Below, in pieces: positions 32,731 to 45,811 of a DNA stretch of 64,000 bases; the first letter of the stretch is position 1, and the number at the start of each line of letters is the position of its first letter. Under the pieces are notes generated by a model that did not search any database, was not told where the DNA came from, and was given only the letters and a program-made list of their open reading frames with translations. The position numbers and the translations under genes are program-made. Origin of the DNA: Sabellastarte sp. h YS-2021 (Eukaryota; Annelida; Polychaeta; Sabellida; Sabellidae); assembly GCA_964017235.1 (NCBI GenBank), contig OZ024927.1, positions 52,519,293 through 52,583,292 of the forward strand, written 5' to 3'.

Positions 32731-35667
32731 AGGGACGCAATGCATACTAATTGGTAATGATTTGACTCTGTAAACAATTGGAAAAAAGTGCAGTCATATC
32801 ATACCTACCAGATTAATTGCTTGTTGTATGTTTGGCAGAAAATATATTTATAAGCAATGCATACACCAGTGCCTATTGTTATCAAAAAAATCCACACTGA
32901 TATTCACAAAACAACTGTTGATAAAAAGATTTTGAGATTTAGTGGTTTTTATTGTGAGCGATAGTATATAACTTGTGGAGACTGTTGCTAGGGCCCAATA
33001 AAATACTCAAATTGAAACAATATACCATGGTAAGCTAACCATGGCTAAAGGCCTGTCTGGGGATTCTAATGCATTTCGGATACAAGAACAAAAAGGCTGG
33101 CTAAAGTCAAAATAATTGACCAATTATCCTAGACAGGTGTGATGACATTGCTGTGTGGGTTGCTGATATATTTTCAAAAGGTTATTTATTTCATGTACTG
33201 TGTATCCTCTGAGATCTGTTGATAACGAAAACCAATTTAAAACTCAAGAAGCTATTTACCTGTACTGCAATTTGGTCTGATTAAACAAAAGTCAAGCCTT
33301 TAATGTTTATTTTATCTCTCCTCTTTTATTTAATAAAGCTAACTTCATTGCAAAGAATAAAAATGTTGAAGTAATAAAACATTCCTGTTTCTGAAATCAA
33401 ACAGTCGAAGGGCTTACTCTCATATAATGTAAATGGATCAAATTCATTTACATCATGGCTGGAAGGGAAAAAACTAGACATGCTGGTTAATTGAATACTG
33501 AGTAAATGAAGTAATTTTTGCAAGACGTCAGGTAACTGAGTAGTGTTTTATTTATGGTTGCTTTCATGGCTTCCTATCTATATCCTGAGTTTTGTCATTT
33601 TAACACAAAGATCAATCACATGTAAGCCTTATAGCTGGTTTTATTACCTGAACGCAATCAAACTACTCGACTTGCAATAGAGATCTGTCTTTTTGGGAGG
33701 GGTTGGGAAGTTGGGGTGAGGCGGATACTGTTTGTAGAAATAAAGGGGTATTCCTTAACAAAAGTTGATTTCCGGTATATTCCAAGTCACCAAAACGTAT
33801 GGCACATTATATGCTAATTTTACTGAAGGAAATGCATTATAAATACACAATATTTCAATGATAAGGACAGTAAGTATTTATATTCGCAACTGTATATCTT
33901 ATTTAATGAAGTTATTGAAAGGAAAAAAATATGCTCTTTGGTTAACAAAAGTTTTTTTGCAGAACACTTTTTGACAGTAGACGAGAATATAATTCATCTA
34001 AATGCTGCAACGAAGTTTATGGTTTCAGGGAAATTAGACATGTTACTTAAAAGCATGTAAAATGACATATAAATATATTATATCTTAAATAAAAACATAA
34101 TGATAGTCAATATATAAAGAAATCAAACTCAGTTTTTTCACCTCTTTAATTTAATAATGTCGATAGTTTTTACACATCTTATGTAAAGGGAATGGAAAAT
34201 TCCAATAATTCCTGTAGCTTTATGCTTTTTAAATGTGTATTGTAATGGATTTAATGCTACAACTTAATCTTCACATTAACTAGCTACCCCCTTTGCCATG
34301 AACTGTTTTCATTGATCTGTCACCAAAGAGAGTATAAGTGGGTATCAAAATAAGTTGGAGAGGTACTCTGCCTCAAACTGGCATCCTCTCATGAGATGTA
34401 GATGAACTCTGACTTTCGTTGTACAACGGAAGTCATGAATAAGTGCTAGACATTTCACAAACCAAGCCTAATACTACTGTTCTACAGTCATGAGTTAGCC
34501 TCCTAACTGAACGATCACCAATCGGAAGGGTTGAAGAACCAATCGCAATATCTCTTTTAGAAACCTCTTGCTTTTAACCATAAAATTTAACCCCTTTTCT
34601 TCCTTCAATCTAGACCGATCTCAATTTTTACAATCCGGGACAAGGTATTTGATCTTAGATCCATTAAAATTGCATCCTGGCTTTAACATGGGCTAAGCCT
34701 TAGAATAAGTCGCTACAGTGAAACAGTAGTATAAAGCAAGACTGGTAATAATATAACCATAACCACTATACACATTCCGGTCAGCTGTGACAAAAAGCAA
34801 CTAAGAACAGATATTCTGTTAAGAATTCATATTAATTAATATGGTATTTGTTGTACAAAAATTAAAGAATCTTAGTTGTTATTTAATAGTACTTTCATAA
34901 CAGCTACAAACGAAATAAACCTAATTTTCAGTCAAATAATTGAAAATATAAAAACGTTTTTCCTTAAACAGTCCAAAGATAATCCACAAAGACTGTTGAA
35001 AATAATGACAATTATATATATTATTATAATGTTGACATCAATTTTGAAGTTCTTAATAATATTTGTTAACTAGAAAAATTGCTGTAAGTCTTTTTACGGT
35101 GTCTCATAAGCCGTGTAAAGCTGGATATGTTACCATATCTGTCGACTTTTTAAAATTTTTATTTTACAACATGTGATACAAAAATAAACTCCTTAATCTA
35201 TTTATATGTACCTTGAGTTCACCGGAAATTGCGAAAGGTATTTGAGCTCAGATCATCTAGACAAAAGTATATATAAGTATATATAAAAAAAACTTCCCCA
35301 ACAGAAACTGCAAGCAATTCTTAAAACTGTTTGTTTAAATTTATTTTCATCCACATCAGATTTTGGCAACCTTAGATGGTCTAGACTTGAATCTGGATCG
35401 TGAATCCAGAATTGTTTTTTTGTGATTTCTTGGCAATATCTATAGGCTAGGGTTTGTGTACATTCAGGCACTGAATGTTTGAAAAGTATTGATTATTTTT
35501 TTCTATTAAGATAACTCAATGCCTTAACAAAGGTGTCTCCACATGCTTACACCATTTTACATTCATCCTCATGAAGAAAATCACACAAGTAAACAGTATG
35601 CAGTCTACCATCACTAATTTTGGCATGTTCACCAAAATCAAACATTTATATGAAAGTTGCTTGGTTT
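32731..35667. other. Intergenic DNA, nothing recognised
   Basis: About 3 kb of AT-rich sequence with short frames only. Confidence 0.5.
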
Positions 35668-35898
35668 ATTTATTTATTTGGGGTTTTACATCGCTTTCAA
35701 CACTGTACAGGTCATATCACGATGGGTAGTTGGAAGGGCAGAGGAAACCAGTACATACAGTTCGTTAGGGTTCTGTACTGTAAACTGCCGACAATCAGCA
35801 AGCAACTACCAGCTTTCCCACTTGAGGCCGTGCCGGGAATTGAACCCCAGCCTCAGAGGTGGGATGCGAGAGTGTTACCACTCTGCCACCATGGCCCC
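35668..35898 (-). mobile_element. tRNA-derived SINE, near full length
   Basis: On the minus strand: A-box TGGCAGAGTGG (35879-35889), B-box GGGGTTCAATTCCC (35834-35847), the body with TTTACAGTACAGAACCCTAAC, and a 3' end of AAATAAATAAATAAA (complement of 35668-35682). This is the longest copy of the family seen here at 23353 and 24074. Confidence 0.9.
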
Positions 35899-36131
35899 TG
35901 AAAGTTGGTTGGACCTGTCTCTGCATGGTGCAAAGTCACTACTAAGTTAAGGCTTGTTCACACTCTTCAGTGTGGTTGTATCGGTATATATTTGAAAGTT
36001 GCTTTGTCACTATTGTTCCACAAATAAAAACTTGTGTGTGTGTAGAGCAAGTTAAAAACGTGCCACAGCATGTAGTCATTCCACTCGCTCCAGCTTTCCC
36101 TCATACCAGGATGTACATGTAAGTTTAGCAT
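35899..36131. other. Short spacer
   Basis: Nothing recognised between the SINE and the LINE fragment. Confidence 0.5.
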
Positions 36132-36655
36132 ATGACACCTTGTGGCAGGTTTTTTAAACATTTTAAAAAGTCACAACGTGTTCAAAAAGCAAAAGCAAAA
36201 GTACTTGATAAGCCAAAGTATTTGGTAAGCCAAAATATTTTGCTCTGTTCTAATCTTTGTATACATTTGCAGTTAAAACAAGACATATCAACGCAGAAAA
36301 GATGTTTCTCAAGGTTCCTTTTTACAGCTCCTCGGGTCATAGATCTAAAGTTCATTTCAATACGTGTTTTTCATACGATGCTCTGAAACTCTGGAATGAT
36401 TTGCCACTGGAAATTCGAACTGCTCCTACGCTTTTATGCTTCAAAAGACGACTGTTTCAGAAGTCTTTCCCTCCCTAGTTTTCTACCTATGAACTGTGAT
36501 GTTCCCCTTAGTGATGACTTTATTATGTTTTACGACCGACTGATTTGTCCACTCTGATTTGGATGGTGTGTCTTAGAATTTGCTAGTTTGGAGATTAAGC
36601 ACAAGGATGCCAGACACCTGAAAAAGGCTTACAATACAATACAATACAATAAATG
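36132..36655 (+). pseudogene. 3' remnant of an L2/CR1-like LINE, plus strand
   Basis: The frame 36257-36478 ends in RSKVHFNTCFSYDALKLWND followed by LPLEIRTAPTLLCFKRRLF. This is the conserved C-terminus of Jockey/CR1/L2-group ORF2 proteins (compare FSYSAPKLWNNLPVEIR in the neighbouring minus-strand element). It is followed by a short UTR and an (ACAAT)n-type tail at about 36630-36655. All catalytic parts are missing, as expected of 5'-truncated retrotransposition. Confidence 0.8.
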
Positions 36656-38460
36656 GTCTTTAAAGTGCCAAAAATCTATCCATTGATATTCAGTGACACT
36701 GTGAAAATTTAGTATTATTGATTATAGGCTTCATTGAACAAATGTCCTTTTATGGCACTTTTAAATTTAGAGAGTTCTTTCATTCTTCTTATTTCAACTG
36801 GCAAGTTATTCCAAAGTTTAGGTGCACTGTAGGAGAAGGATCTGTCGCCTGTGGTTCTGTGGCTTGTCTTAGGTACAGTGAGAAGCAAATCACTGGAGGA
36901 TCTTAAAGTTCTAGATGGATTATAAGGTCTCAAAAGTTCTTGGATGTAGCATGGGGCACTGTCATTTAGAGCTTTCCAAGTTAGCAGTAGAATTTTGAAA
37001 TCAATTCTCTGTTTGATTGGTAACCAATGGAGTTGACAACAAATATCAGAAATATGAGAGTCATAGGCACAAAGTGTGACAAGCCTTGCCGCATTGTTTA
37101 GAATTCTTTGAAGTCTGTTCAACTGACGAGCAGGAAGTCCATAGAGTGTAGCATTGGCATAATCCAGTCTAGAGGTAATGAGTGAATGCACCAGGATATT
37201 GCAGGAATCCTTGGTGATGTATTTCCTAATTCTAGCAATGTTTGTAAGATGAAAATTTGCAGACTTGCAGACTGAGGATATATGATCAGACATTGATAAT
37301 GTTTCATCAAAGGTGGCTCCAATGTTTCTCACTCTTTGAGATACCCTGATAGAGGCATCAGTTAGTAAAATGTGGTCCATGCAAATCTTTCCCTTAGAAT
37401 GTGGTGTCTTAAAAATAATAGCCTCAGTTTTGTCTTCGTTCAGTTTGAGTCTATTGTTGGACATCCATTGGCTAATTTCACAAATGCAATCCTTAAGTTT
37501 TTCGGTGGCCAGCACAAGAGAGTTTTGATTGGAAAGGTCAAAGGCTACATACAACTGGGTATCATCTGCATATATATGATACTGAAGATTGTGTTTTCTG
37601 ATTATGTCACCAACTGGAAAAGTGTATATCGAGTATTCAATTGGCCCAAGAATAGAACCTTGGGGAACACCAAAATGAAGTGATATACTTTCTGATGTAT
37701 GACCCTCTATGTAAACTGCTTGAGTGCGGCCCTCCAAATATGAAGAAAACCATTCCAGAGCTGTAGCTTTGATTCCTATGCGATTTTCAAGCCGTTGTAT
37801 CATCTGTGAATGGTCAATTGTGTCGAAAGCTGCACTTAAGTCCAAAAGAAAAAGAACAACTCCTCTATTTGAGTCAAGGTTCATTAAAATGTCATTATGA
37901 ACTTTCACCAAGGCAGTTTCAGTGCTATGTCCCTTTCGATATGCCGACTGGAGAGGTTCATATAGGCTGTTGATATTAATATGCTCAATAAGCCTGTTGC
38001 ACACTATCTTCTCTAAAATCTTTGAAAGAAAAGGCAGATTGCTCACTGGTCTGTAGTTTTTTTAGAACATTCTGATCTAAACTTGGCTTTTTAAGGAGAG
38101 GTTTTACCAGAGCATGTTTGAGGTACAATGGAAATTGGCCCAGTTCCATGGATAGATTTACAATGTTTGTTATATAGGTTAATAGCACAGATCCAGGAAA
38201 AACACATTTCTTGAGCACCCAGGTAGGAATAGGATCAGATGAAGTTGTGCAACTCTTAGAGAGCATGACGACCTTATGAATTTCAGACTCAGTGGCTGGG
38301 GTAAAACCACACAATGGAGTTGTCACTAAGCTAGATGCATCTGATATTTCATGAGTTTTCGCAGTGGCGTCAAGTTGTGCACGTATGTCAGCAATTTTTT
38401 TAACAAAGAAGTTAAAACTTGAACTCTGTCTCATGTGTGTTCTACGCAAAATATAAATCC
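36656..38460 (-). pseudogene. 5'-truncated L2/CR1-like LINE ORF2 (reverse transcriptase), minus strand
   Basis: Minus-strand frames 38449-37985 and 38046-36715 together encode the RT of a Jockey/CR1/L2-group LINE. Visible motifs are the RT entry (NYRPVSNLPFLSKILEKIV), AYRKGHSTETAL, LLDLSAAFDTIDH, GVPQGSILGP, catalytic YADD (complement of 37561-37572), and the C-terminal SRLDYANATLYGLP, LHWLPIKQRI and SYSAPKLWNNLPVEIR. One frameshift, at a 7-T run on the plus strand (38057-38063), separates the two frames; the rest is open. The endonuclease domain is absent. Confidence 0.9.
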
Positions 38461-38569
38461 TGACTTATTAAACCTACTGGATATGACTAAAATAAGAAAC
38501 GTGTCAAAGCACCAAGAGGCCCGATGAGTTGAATACTTTGCAAGAAACTTAATTGTTAATCTTAATTGG
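38461..38569. other. Short spacer
   Basis: Nothing recognised; probably the pre-insertion flank of the truncated LINE. Confidence 0.4.
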
Positions 38570-38710
38570 CATTAAGGGTTTTACATCCTGTTTAATAATC
38601 AGTGTCATATTGCGACAGTCCCTCCACTAGTGGGAATAGAACCCACACAAAAGGGATAGCCTGTGATTAGATGCCAAACTTGCTAACCACCTGGCCATTG
38701 GGGACCCTGC
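38570..38710 (-). mobile_element. tRNA-derived SINE, second family, copy 1
   Basis: Minus-strand A-box TGGCCAGGTGG (38687-38697) and B-box GGGTTCTATTCCC (38632-38644), followed by ATATTGCGACA-type body and GGATGTAAAACCC near the 3' end. The head and body match the SINE at 59215-59363. Confidence 0.85.
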
Positions 38711-39814
38711 TACTGTTACAAAGGTCTGTAGTTTGTTTACTTTCAGTTCCTTCATGGAATAAAAGGTGCACATGATTTATGTTTTTATTGCTATTATAAA
38801 TATTCTGACCGGAAAGTCATTGTTCACAAAAACACTGCCATTTTGATAGATGCTTTGAAAAATTAGAAACCTGAAACAGTAGCACACTTACCTTTCACTC
38901 ACCAAATCAATACACATTTTGCCTCAGTCCAGGGAAAAGATGATTTGCAAGGTATTTTCATAATTATGACAATTATTACCTCAGTGCATTTGCTGTGTGT
39001 GCAATTGAGGTCCAGTTTCTTCTGTTTCAAATGAGCAACCTGGCATAGCTTCCTTGTTTAAGTACACCATTCGTAGACAGTGATCGGTAACAGTCTTGGT
39101 TTTTCCTCATTTCTTATATTTGAATCAATAAGCATTAGAACCTCTCACATTTGAGATAATGATTTAAAATATATTAATCAGGTACATTAAAGAAAGAAGC
39201 TTGAAGAAGAACCTTTTATTGCTTCATACGTTTGGATCATTTGTAGTATTCTATATCTGAAGAGCTATACTGTTAGATTTATAAGAGAAGCAGTGAAATA
39301 AAGTAATGTAAACTAGACAATACTCACATAGTGCTCACATAAGCCAGAGAGTGTTTCTCAAAATTTAGGATTTTTTTGTCTACCGAATATGATTCAGATC
39401 TTTCCTGAAGTGAAATGATATCTTCTTCTGGCCAGGCATTCTACCCACATTGAGAAGATCCATTCCCCACTTTTGAAGTAATGTCAATGAGAAAGCTAAG
39501 TCAATGAAAATGTATTGAAGATGGGGCCACTACAAATTCGAGATTTTTGGAATCCAGAATATGGTCTGGATATTTCCTAAATTTTGTCACTTTATTCTTT
39601 TACTATACCCAAACTACATTAAAACTTTCATAAAGATCTGTTCATTAATTTTGAAGTTACTGCGAAAACAAACATGCAGACAGACAGATTAATATAATAG
39701 CAAAATGATTTGGGATTTATGGTTGAGATTACTCAAACAATACAAAATATAAAATAAAAGTTCAACCTTTAAAATTCGAAAAAAGTATATACAAGCCTTG
39801 CGAGTCTGGGCTCA
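38711..39814. other. Intergenic DNA, nothing recognised
   Basis: No supported feature was found here. Confidence 0.5.
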
Positions 39815-40330
39815 AAATATGAGCCACCTCTCTGATAGCCTGAATGCTTTTATCTAAGTGAACTCTGGCCCACTGTCTGATAGCCTGAATGCTTTTATCT
39901 GTGTGAACTCTGAGCCACCTCTCTGATAGACTGAATGCTTTTATCTAAGTGAACTCTGGGCCACCTCTCTGATAGACTGAATGCTTTTATCTGTGTGAAC
40001 TCTGAGCCACCTCTCTGATAGACTGAATGCTTTAATCTAAGTGAACTCTGGGCCACCTCTCTGATAGCTGAATGCTTTTACCTAAGTGAACTCTGAGCCA
40101 CCTCTCTGATAGACTGGATGCTTTTATCTATATGAACTCTGAGCCACCTCTCTGATAGACTGAATGTTTTTATCTAAGTGAACTCTGAGCCACTTCTCTA
40201 ATAGACTGAATGTTTTTGTCTAAGTGAACTCTGAGCCACCTCTCTGATAGACTGAATGTTTTTATCTAAGTGAACTCTGGGCCACTTCTCTGATAGACCC
40301 AATGCTCTCTGATAGACTAAATGCTTGAGC
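39815..40330 (+). repeat. 46-bp minisatellite, about 11 units
   Basis: The unit reads roughly GATAGACTGAATGCTTTTAT, then CTAAGTGAACTCTGAGCCAC, then CTCTCT. GATAG begins at 39834, 39879, 39925, 39971 and 40017, giving a 45-46 bp period. Units are highly similar, pointing to recent expansion. It is open in one minus-strand frame, which I take as a by-product of the near-multiple-of-three period. Confidence 0.95.
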
Positions 40331-40480
40331 CCAAGGCTCCGCCACATTTCAAGTTGAGTCTCTGTGCAATTGCATAAGTCTGAGTGCATTGACTCAACAA
40401 AATTGTGTGAAATATTTGAGCCAAAAGTCTCAGATTGAGTGGGGCTTGAGTTTGATACCAGGCCTTTTAGCCCTTCTATG
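40331..40480 (-). mobile_element. Fragment related to the MITE at 24791-25505
   Basis: TGAGCCAAAAGTCTCAG (about 40419-40435) is the exact complement of a 17-base word at about 24840 inside the MITE there. Both contexts are rich in TTGAGTC/GACTCAA. The minisatellite adjoins this fragment and may have expanded within an inverted copy of that MITE. Confidence 0.55.
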
Positions 40481-42433
40481 ATATTATAGGCCTTTTGCCT
40501 CCCAAAATTCCTGATAGAGAAATAAATAGTCCTGCATAAAAATACCTCAATAATATCATGTTTATACAAAGTTCATTGTGATTACAAACAATTAACACAC
40601 AATGTCCCCATGCAGGTATGCCCAAAGCCACAGATATGTAAATCTTAAACTACATAGCATCACTGGGGTTTGTATAAGGACCGTTTATGATATTGTATTA
40701 CAGTTAGCTCTATCCATTCCTTCATTTTATTTTAGTAGAATGACATAGCTAAGACAATAAATGTTATTGATGGATTGCAATGTCTGTCATTTTGTCAATT
40801 ACCAAAAATATTTTTTAAATTTTTGCAATTTATTTTTTAAGACCATGGGGTGTAATTTTAAAACTAACGTTGGGACAGTGTTAAATTCCAATAACCCAAA
40901 ATATAAATAAAAATATTGGCTTTCAACCTCCAGCCTCTGAACACCAACATACAGTTCTGCCATGTTTAGCCTAGTATTTATTGTCTATCAGCAGGTCTGC
41001 TTTGAGTGGGACTGCTCAAATGGATAAGAACCAAACTTTCAAATATATAAATGGGCTATATTTAGGGCCTGTAAGCTTATATTTCGTTCAGTATTTTTGA
41101 CAGTTTGAACCAATCAGGATATTTTAAAGATTGTCCCAGTAGCCCAAGAAAGAAGAGAAATATCCAGATGTATTTTTCTTGATGTATTCCTATGGAAAAA
41201 AGACAAGCTGAAAGTCTTGAGAATGAAATGAAAGAAAAGGTTTGATTATACAGCAAAGTATGGTTGTGTATCTATACACAGCCACTACTGGCATTTACCA
41301 CTGAAGCCAAATCTGACAAAGGTTTCTTCTGATTACACCATTCCAAAGAACTAATTACAGCAATATTTCTTCAACTCTACTAATGATTTTCTGCTTCATT
41401 TGATTAATCTGGTTGGTTACTTGATTACAGGTAGAATTGGATATTTCATTTCTTTTATCTCATCTCAAGGACACCTGTAGCTGGTCAATCAAAGAAATGC
41501 CTCCAGAATTACTTTTATGTGTCAAATTTACCCCACTTAATAGTCAATTAAATTATGTCACATTACTCTTACAGTCTTATTTATCCTTAATGTTTGATGT
41601 ATATAGTTTTCCTTACAATATTTTGTACAATGCTAGGCGTAGTCAAGGTGATGGTTAACTTTTTGTGCTTTCGTAAATTTTCTTCAAAAATTCAAATTAA
41701 ATTGAACAATTTGGTTTCACTTTCACTTTTGAGGCACCTATAGAGGAGGATATTTAGGCTGATGAGATTCATTCCTCCTCCACTATTGGCTTCTTTAGAA
41801 GTCTTTAATTTTTCTTATGTCCTTCATAGCCTCTTTACGAAACCTGCGGTTCTGCGATGTTGGCCCTTTTCTTAACGCTAGATTTTGACATTGGAATTTA
41901 CCCACTGTGACTTAGAGTCTACCTCTGAGGGGATATTAGAAGAAAGCTATAAAGTTGCTTATAATTATAATGAGAATTAGATTTCAGTGAAAAATTGTGC
42001 AGAAATTTTACATTATCCCGAAGTTAAATGATTACAGGATAACTGACAGGTTAATCAAATGTGCTAGAATTGTCAATTATCATATTGGATGCTAATAGTA
42101 GTAATGAATTTCATTCAAGGTTATGATTCAGCACATATTCAGAAGTTTACACTAACCAGAAACCATAAGGTGTTAACCTTTAACAGCATATTTTCACACT
42201 ATTATTTTATGTCAGAAGCAGAAGTAAATTAATTTGTGATCTGTTGGTCAGATTCGACCCTGTCAGATATCTTGGTGTCTTCTTTGGGCCTCTTCCCAGG
42301 TGAATCATTCAGGGACCACATGTGTCAATCGCAGATCAGGTTTTCATATCAAACTGTGAAATCAGGAAGTTTGCATCAAACAAAAACTTTCTCACCCTTA
42401 TATTGACCGCCCCCCTCAAAACTTTCCTTGTGC
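40481..42433. other. Intergenic DNA, nothing recognised
   Basis: Short frames only. Confidence 0.5.
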
Positions 42434-42832
42434 TTAATCCTGATCAGTCAGTTTCTGGTGCTTATTCATGGTGGTGGAGGTGAGCTTTTCCTGATGCCTC
42501 AGCTGATAGTCCTTCAGTCTAGCGGCATGATGTGCTGTTTCCAGTGGCTGTGTGGCGACCACCTGTGTGATATCTTGCACCTGTGGATTTCCTGTATCTA
42601 CTTGCCATGTCAACGTATTACCCCTCAGATGCATCTTTGTACAGAAAGCTTAGTTTGCACTTTCATTACTGAGGTCCGTTTCTAAACATTTTACTCTGGT
42701 CAGATCTGTATGCCATAGTTTTTTGTTTGGTTCGTCTGACTGCTGCAACCTATCTAATGCTTGGTTGTGCATTTGTACAGGACTGCTGTTTTCCAGTGTG
42801 TTATTGTGGTTATATTGGCATGCCACAGTCAT
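42434..42832 (-). pseudogene. Unrecognised coding-like remnant
   Basis: One minus-strand frame runs from 42832 to 42434 and is broken only by a stop at 42650-42652. The composition is polar and Gln/His-rich, with HNQALDRLQQSDEPNKKLWH before the stop and TWQVDTGNPQVQDITQVVAT after it. I do not recognise the family; it could be a transposon remnant or chance. Confidence 0.3.
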
Positions 42833-43624
42833 CGGTTGATCGAAATACTGCTGCCCATCTCATTTCCCATTGTAGATGGGCGGGGTACTCTTGCTGATCC
42901 TTGCTGTGTATGGACTTCCTTGTTCATTCAAAGAACCTTGTGTTTGCTGTATATGGTGCAAAAATGTAACATATTCTTCCGATATATGCATTATCAACAG
43001 TTTTCTCACATTGTTGATGCTATTCTTCATGAACTTCATGCATAAGGTCTTATGTGTGCCTTGGAACTTTCATTGACTTAATACTATTATTATGGATCTT
43101 TGCGAACAATCTCAGTAATGCTCACCAGTCTTCCTGCTGGTAGGTTTGAATTGGAACTTACCTCATACCATCAAAACTTGGGGCTTATACTTCTGCCTCT
43201 TATGTTAGACCAACTAGGATTAAGGTGCATATTACGATGAATTAGATCGGCTGAGTGTGGCAGCCAGCTGTCACCATCAGAGCACCTGGATGTATGTAAA
43301 AAATCTATGGACCAGTAGAGACTGGCTCTTATCTGCTTCTTATTGCTATGGGCTATCTGTATCTAAACTTATCTTCATTACTACCCTGGGTTAGAGAGAG
43401 ACATGCCTTAGGCTTACGGGAGATATTCTTACTGTATTACATTTATCATGTTGTTTAGATTATTTAGTTATTCGATTTACAGTCTTAAAATTTATACATT
43501 GTATTTTGTTCTGGCTACTTTAGGAAATTAATAGTGTGTAATATATTATTACTATACACTAGTCATTAAAACTCTGTTATAACATCATGTTACTGTACAT
43601 GTGTCCAGTTTATATCTTTTATCT
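42833..43624. other. Intergenic DNA, nothing recognised
   Basis: No supported feature before the left TIR of the Harbinger-like element. Confidence 0.5.
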
Positions 43625-44055
43625 TAAGACCCCAGTTACACATGGCCAGATATACCACCAGATTGTGGCAGGTTACCAAATATGATAAATTGAGAGTGGT
43701 TTACGGATGATATTTTTCATCTGTGAACACGTCCTTACCGTCTGTAATATCCTTGTGGCATCCACCACAAATGTGAAGTGTCCGTGGGGATGCCACGGAA
43801 AAATCAAACTGCTTGAATTTTCTGTAAAAGGTTTGCAGATCCTATGTGTAATTAATATCCGTATCATATCTGTATGTAATCCACAAAGCGTACATGTCCA
43901 TACATATCCTTGAGTCATCCGTGCCAATTAAAACTCGGAAAATGTATACGGATATCCACGGAGGGTGTTTGGAGGCTGTAAAGATGCTACCGGAAGTTTA
44001 CGGACATTACTGGAAACCACAAGGATCAATAGGGATGGTCCTTGGAGAAGGTCAC

Positions 44056-44173
44056 GGATATGAAATTTGTCTGCGGATATTCCCGGATATTCCTGGAGGT
44101 GTATATGGACAATAGGGATGGGTTTATGGATGGTAAGGACATCTCAAGGACAATAAGGACGGGGTTTATGGAT
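44056..44173 (+). repeat. Left subterminal array of GGAY spaced by ~10.5 bp
   Basis: GGAT, GGAC or GGA begins at 44056, 44075, 44085, 44095, 44107, 44116, 44128, 44137, 44148, 44157 and 44170. From 44075 onward the mean step is 10.6 bp, one helical turn. Further GGAY and complementary ATCC words occur to the left (43704-44040) with less regular spacing. Non-coding; probably a protein-binding array of the element. Confidence 0.75.
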
Positions 44174-44435
44174 ACATTTGTAGTTTCACACAGCACTCGG
44201 GAACTTATGGAAAGACGCTTTGTCATGGACAAAACCCTATATACGAGCCACTGGGCTTGGCTTTTGCTAATATACACTTTCGGCAATTCGATGTACAAAC
44301 ATCAATTTTTGGAAACTTTTACAGTTGATACTATATATGTTTGAGGATATATTTTGCTGGCATACTTATTACCCAAAAATATTTCAGACATTATTTTTTT
44401 TTCAAAATAGGGAGTTTGGTGAATATTTCTGTAAA

Positions 44436-45536
44436 ATGCCACCAAAGAAAAGGATCAAGAGGAGAGGTAGTCAGGAGATGAAGAGGATGCCCATACAGGT
44501 CCAGGCAAGGAGTTCAGAGATGGATGAGTTGACTTGTGTTCCAGACACTTAGCAGAGCCAGCAGGCAGCTGGGGTTGAGGAGGTGGTGGTGGAGGTTAAG
44601 GATCCTCTGGAGATGTCGGATACAGAACAGGGTGAAATTGCGCTTGAGACACAGCAGGAATTGGATTCAGGTGCTGAGGACATTGCTGACACACAGGACA
44701 CACATGCTGCTGGGGGGACACAGAATGGCAAGGGCCAAAAATCTGACAAAGGGGCAAGAAAACTGCTGTTGTGTTCAGTGATGAGAATGAGCAGAAATTA
44801 GTGGACTTTTTGCGTGATAATGAAATTCTCTGTAACAAGCGTTTAAAGAGCTACAAGGATAGGTCCAAGAGGGAGACTGTATGGGACAAATTTTGTGACG
44901 AGCACAACTTGGACAAAGATGCCTACCAAAAGTGGTTCCAGAGCCAGTGCACACTCTTCAGGAAGGTCACTCACATGAAGTTGGTCCTGTGGGGACCACA
45001 GCTGACAGAGCAGCAGAAATGGACCAGAGACAATTTCCCCTTCCTGAGGGGCCATATCGTGCGCCATCTTAAAGGAAAAAGTGAATTCGGGGTGTCATAA
45101 GGGTCAGGTTCCCAAGCCAGTGCAGCAGCGGGCTCAGCATCCAGAAGGGAGACAGTGCACATGGAACCATTCCAGGATACTTCTCGTCCAGAATCCACAT
45201 ATGACCCAGCAGTGATCATGTGGCGTCAGCATCAGTTCAAGCTTTGCAGATTCCCACCTCCAATCAGCTCTCGTGGAATCCTGGAGGGGGATAACCGAGT
45301 TGAAAGACATTGTGGCCAAGACATTGACTGATGACAAGGCTGATAACCATTGACTGGGCTTCTGTGACTTTCTAAAGGTGGAGGTGGTACAACTAACCAG
45401 CGACTCATATGACGAGTTTCAACAAGAGACATTTAACTTGTTGATGAGATTTAAATGGAGTGACAAGCAGCAAAGGTACAGCCACGGAATGGGCACGAGT
45501 ATCGCTGCTTCTGGGTCTTCGCTGTACTTGTTGTAG
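44436..45536 (+). pseudogene. MADF/Myb-like DNA-binding protein of a Harbinger-like element, copy 2
   Basis: Starts MPPKKRIKRRGS, a basic nuclear-localisation-like N-terminus. An acidic linker and a MADF-like domain follow: FSDENEQKLVDFLRDNEILC, YKDRSKRETVWDKF, QKWFQSQCTLFRKVT. A linker WTRDNFPFLRGHIVR and a C-terminal helical part (YDEFQQETFNLLMRFKW) come next. Order and spacing match the gene at 8633-9632. Lesions: TAG at 44550-44552, a frameshift near 44758, TAA at 45098-45100, a frameshift near 45250 and a TGA near 45346. It probably bound the element's own DNA; now inactive. Confidence 0.75.
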
Positions 45537-45811
45537 ACCTCATCCCCTTCTCAGCCTGTCTATCATAGCTGTGATGATGACTAACTGCCTCTCCATTTGT
45601 AATATTAAGAGTTAAATTTGCATAAGATCTCTGTTCCATATGTCCATTGTGGCTTCTTAATTCTATCTGGCTAGTGGTCTTACCCTTTTTTTGACATTTG
45701 GATCCAGGTATCCAGTGGTCAATGTTTCCCCCCAGGACATCTTAATGTTATCATAAAAATCCCTAACCGATAAACTGACATCCACGAAAGTAATAAAGAT
45801 CCATAAACCCC

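Noticed and set aside
39815-40569. Coding region on the minus strand through the minisatellite
   Set aside because: The repeated peptide only reflects the 46-bp tandem unit; no domain or plausible start beyond it.
43894-44344. Short open frames in the left array of the Harbinger-like element
   Set aside because: They read the repetitive GGAY region, with no domain and no counterpart at the 8-kb unit.
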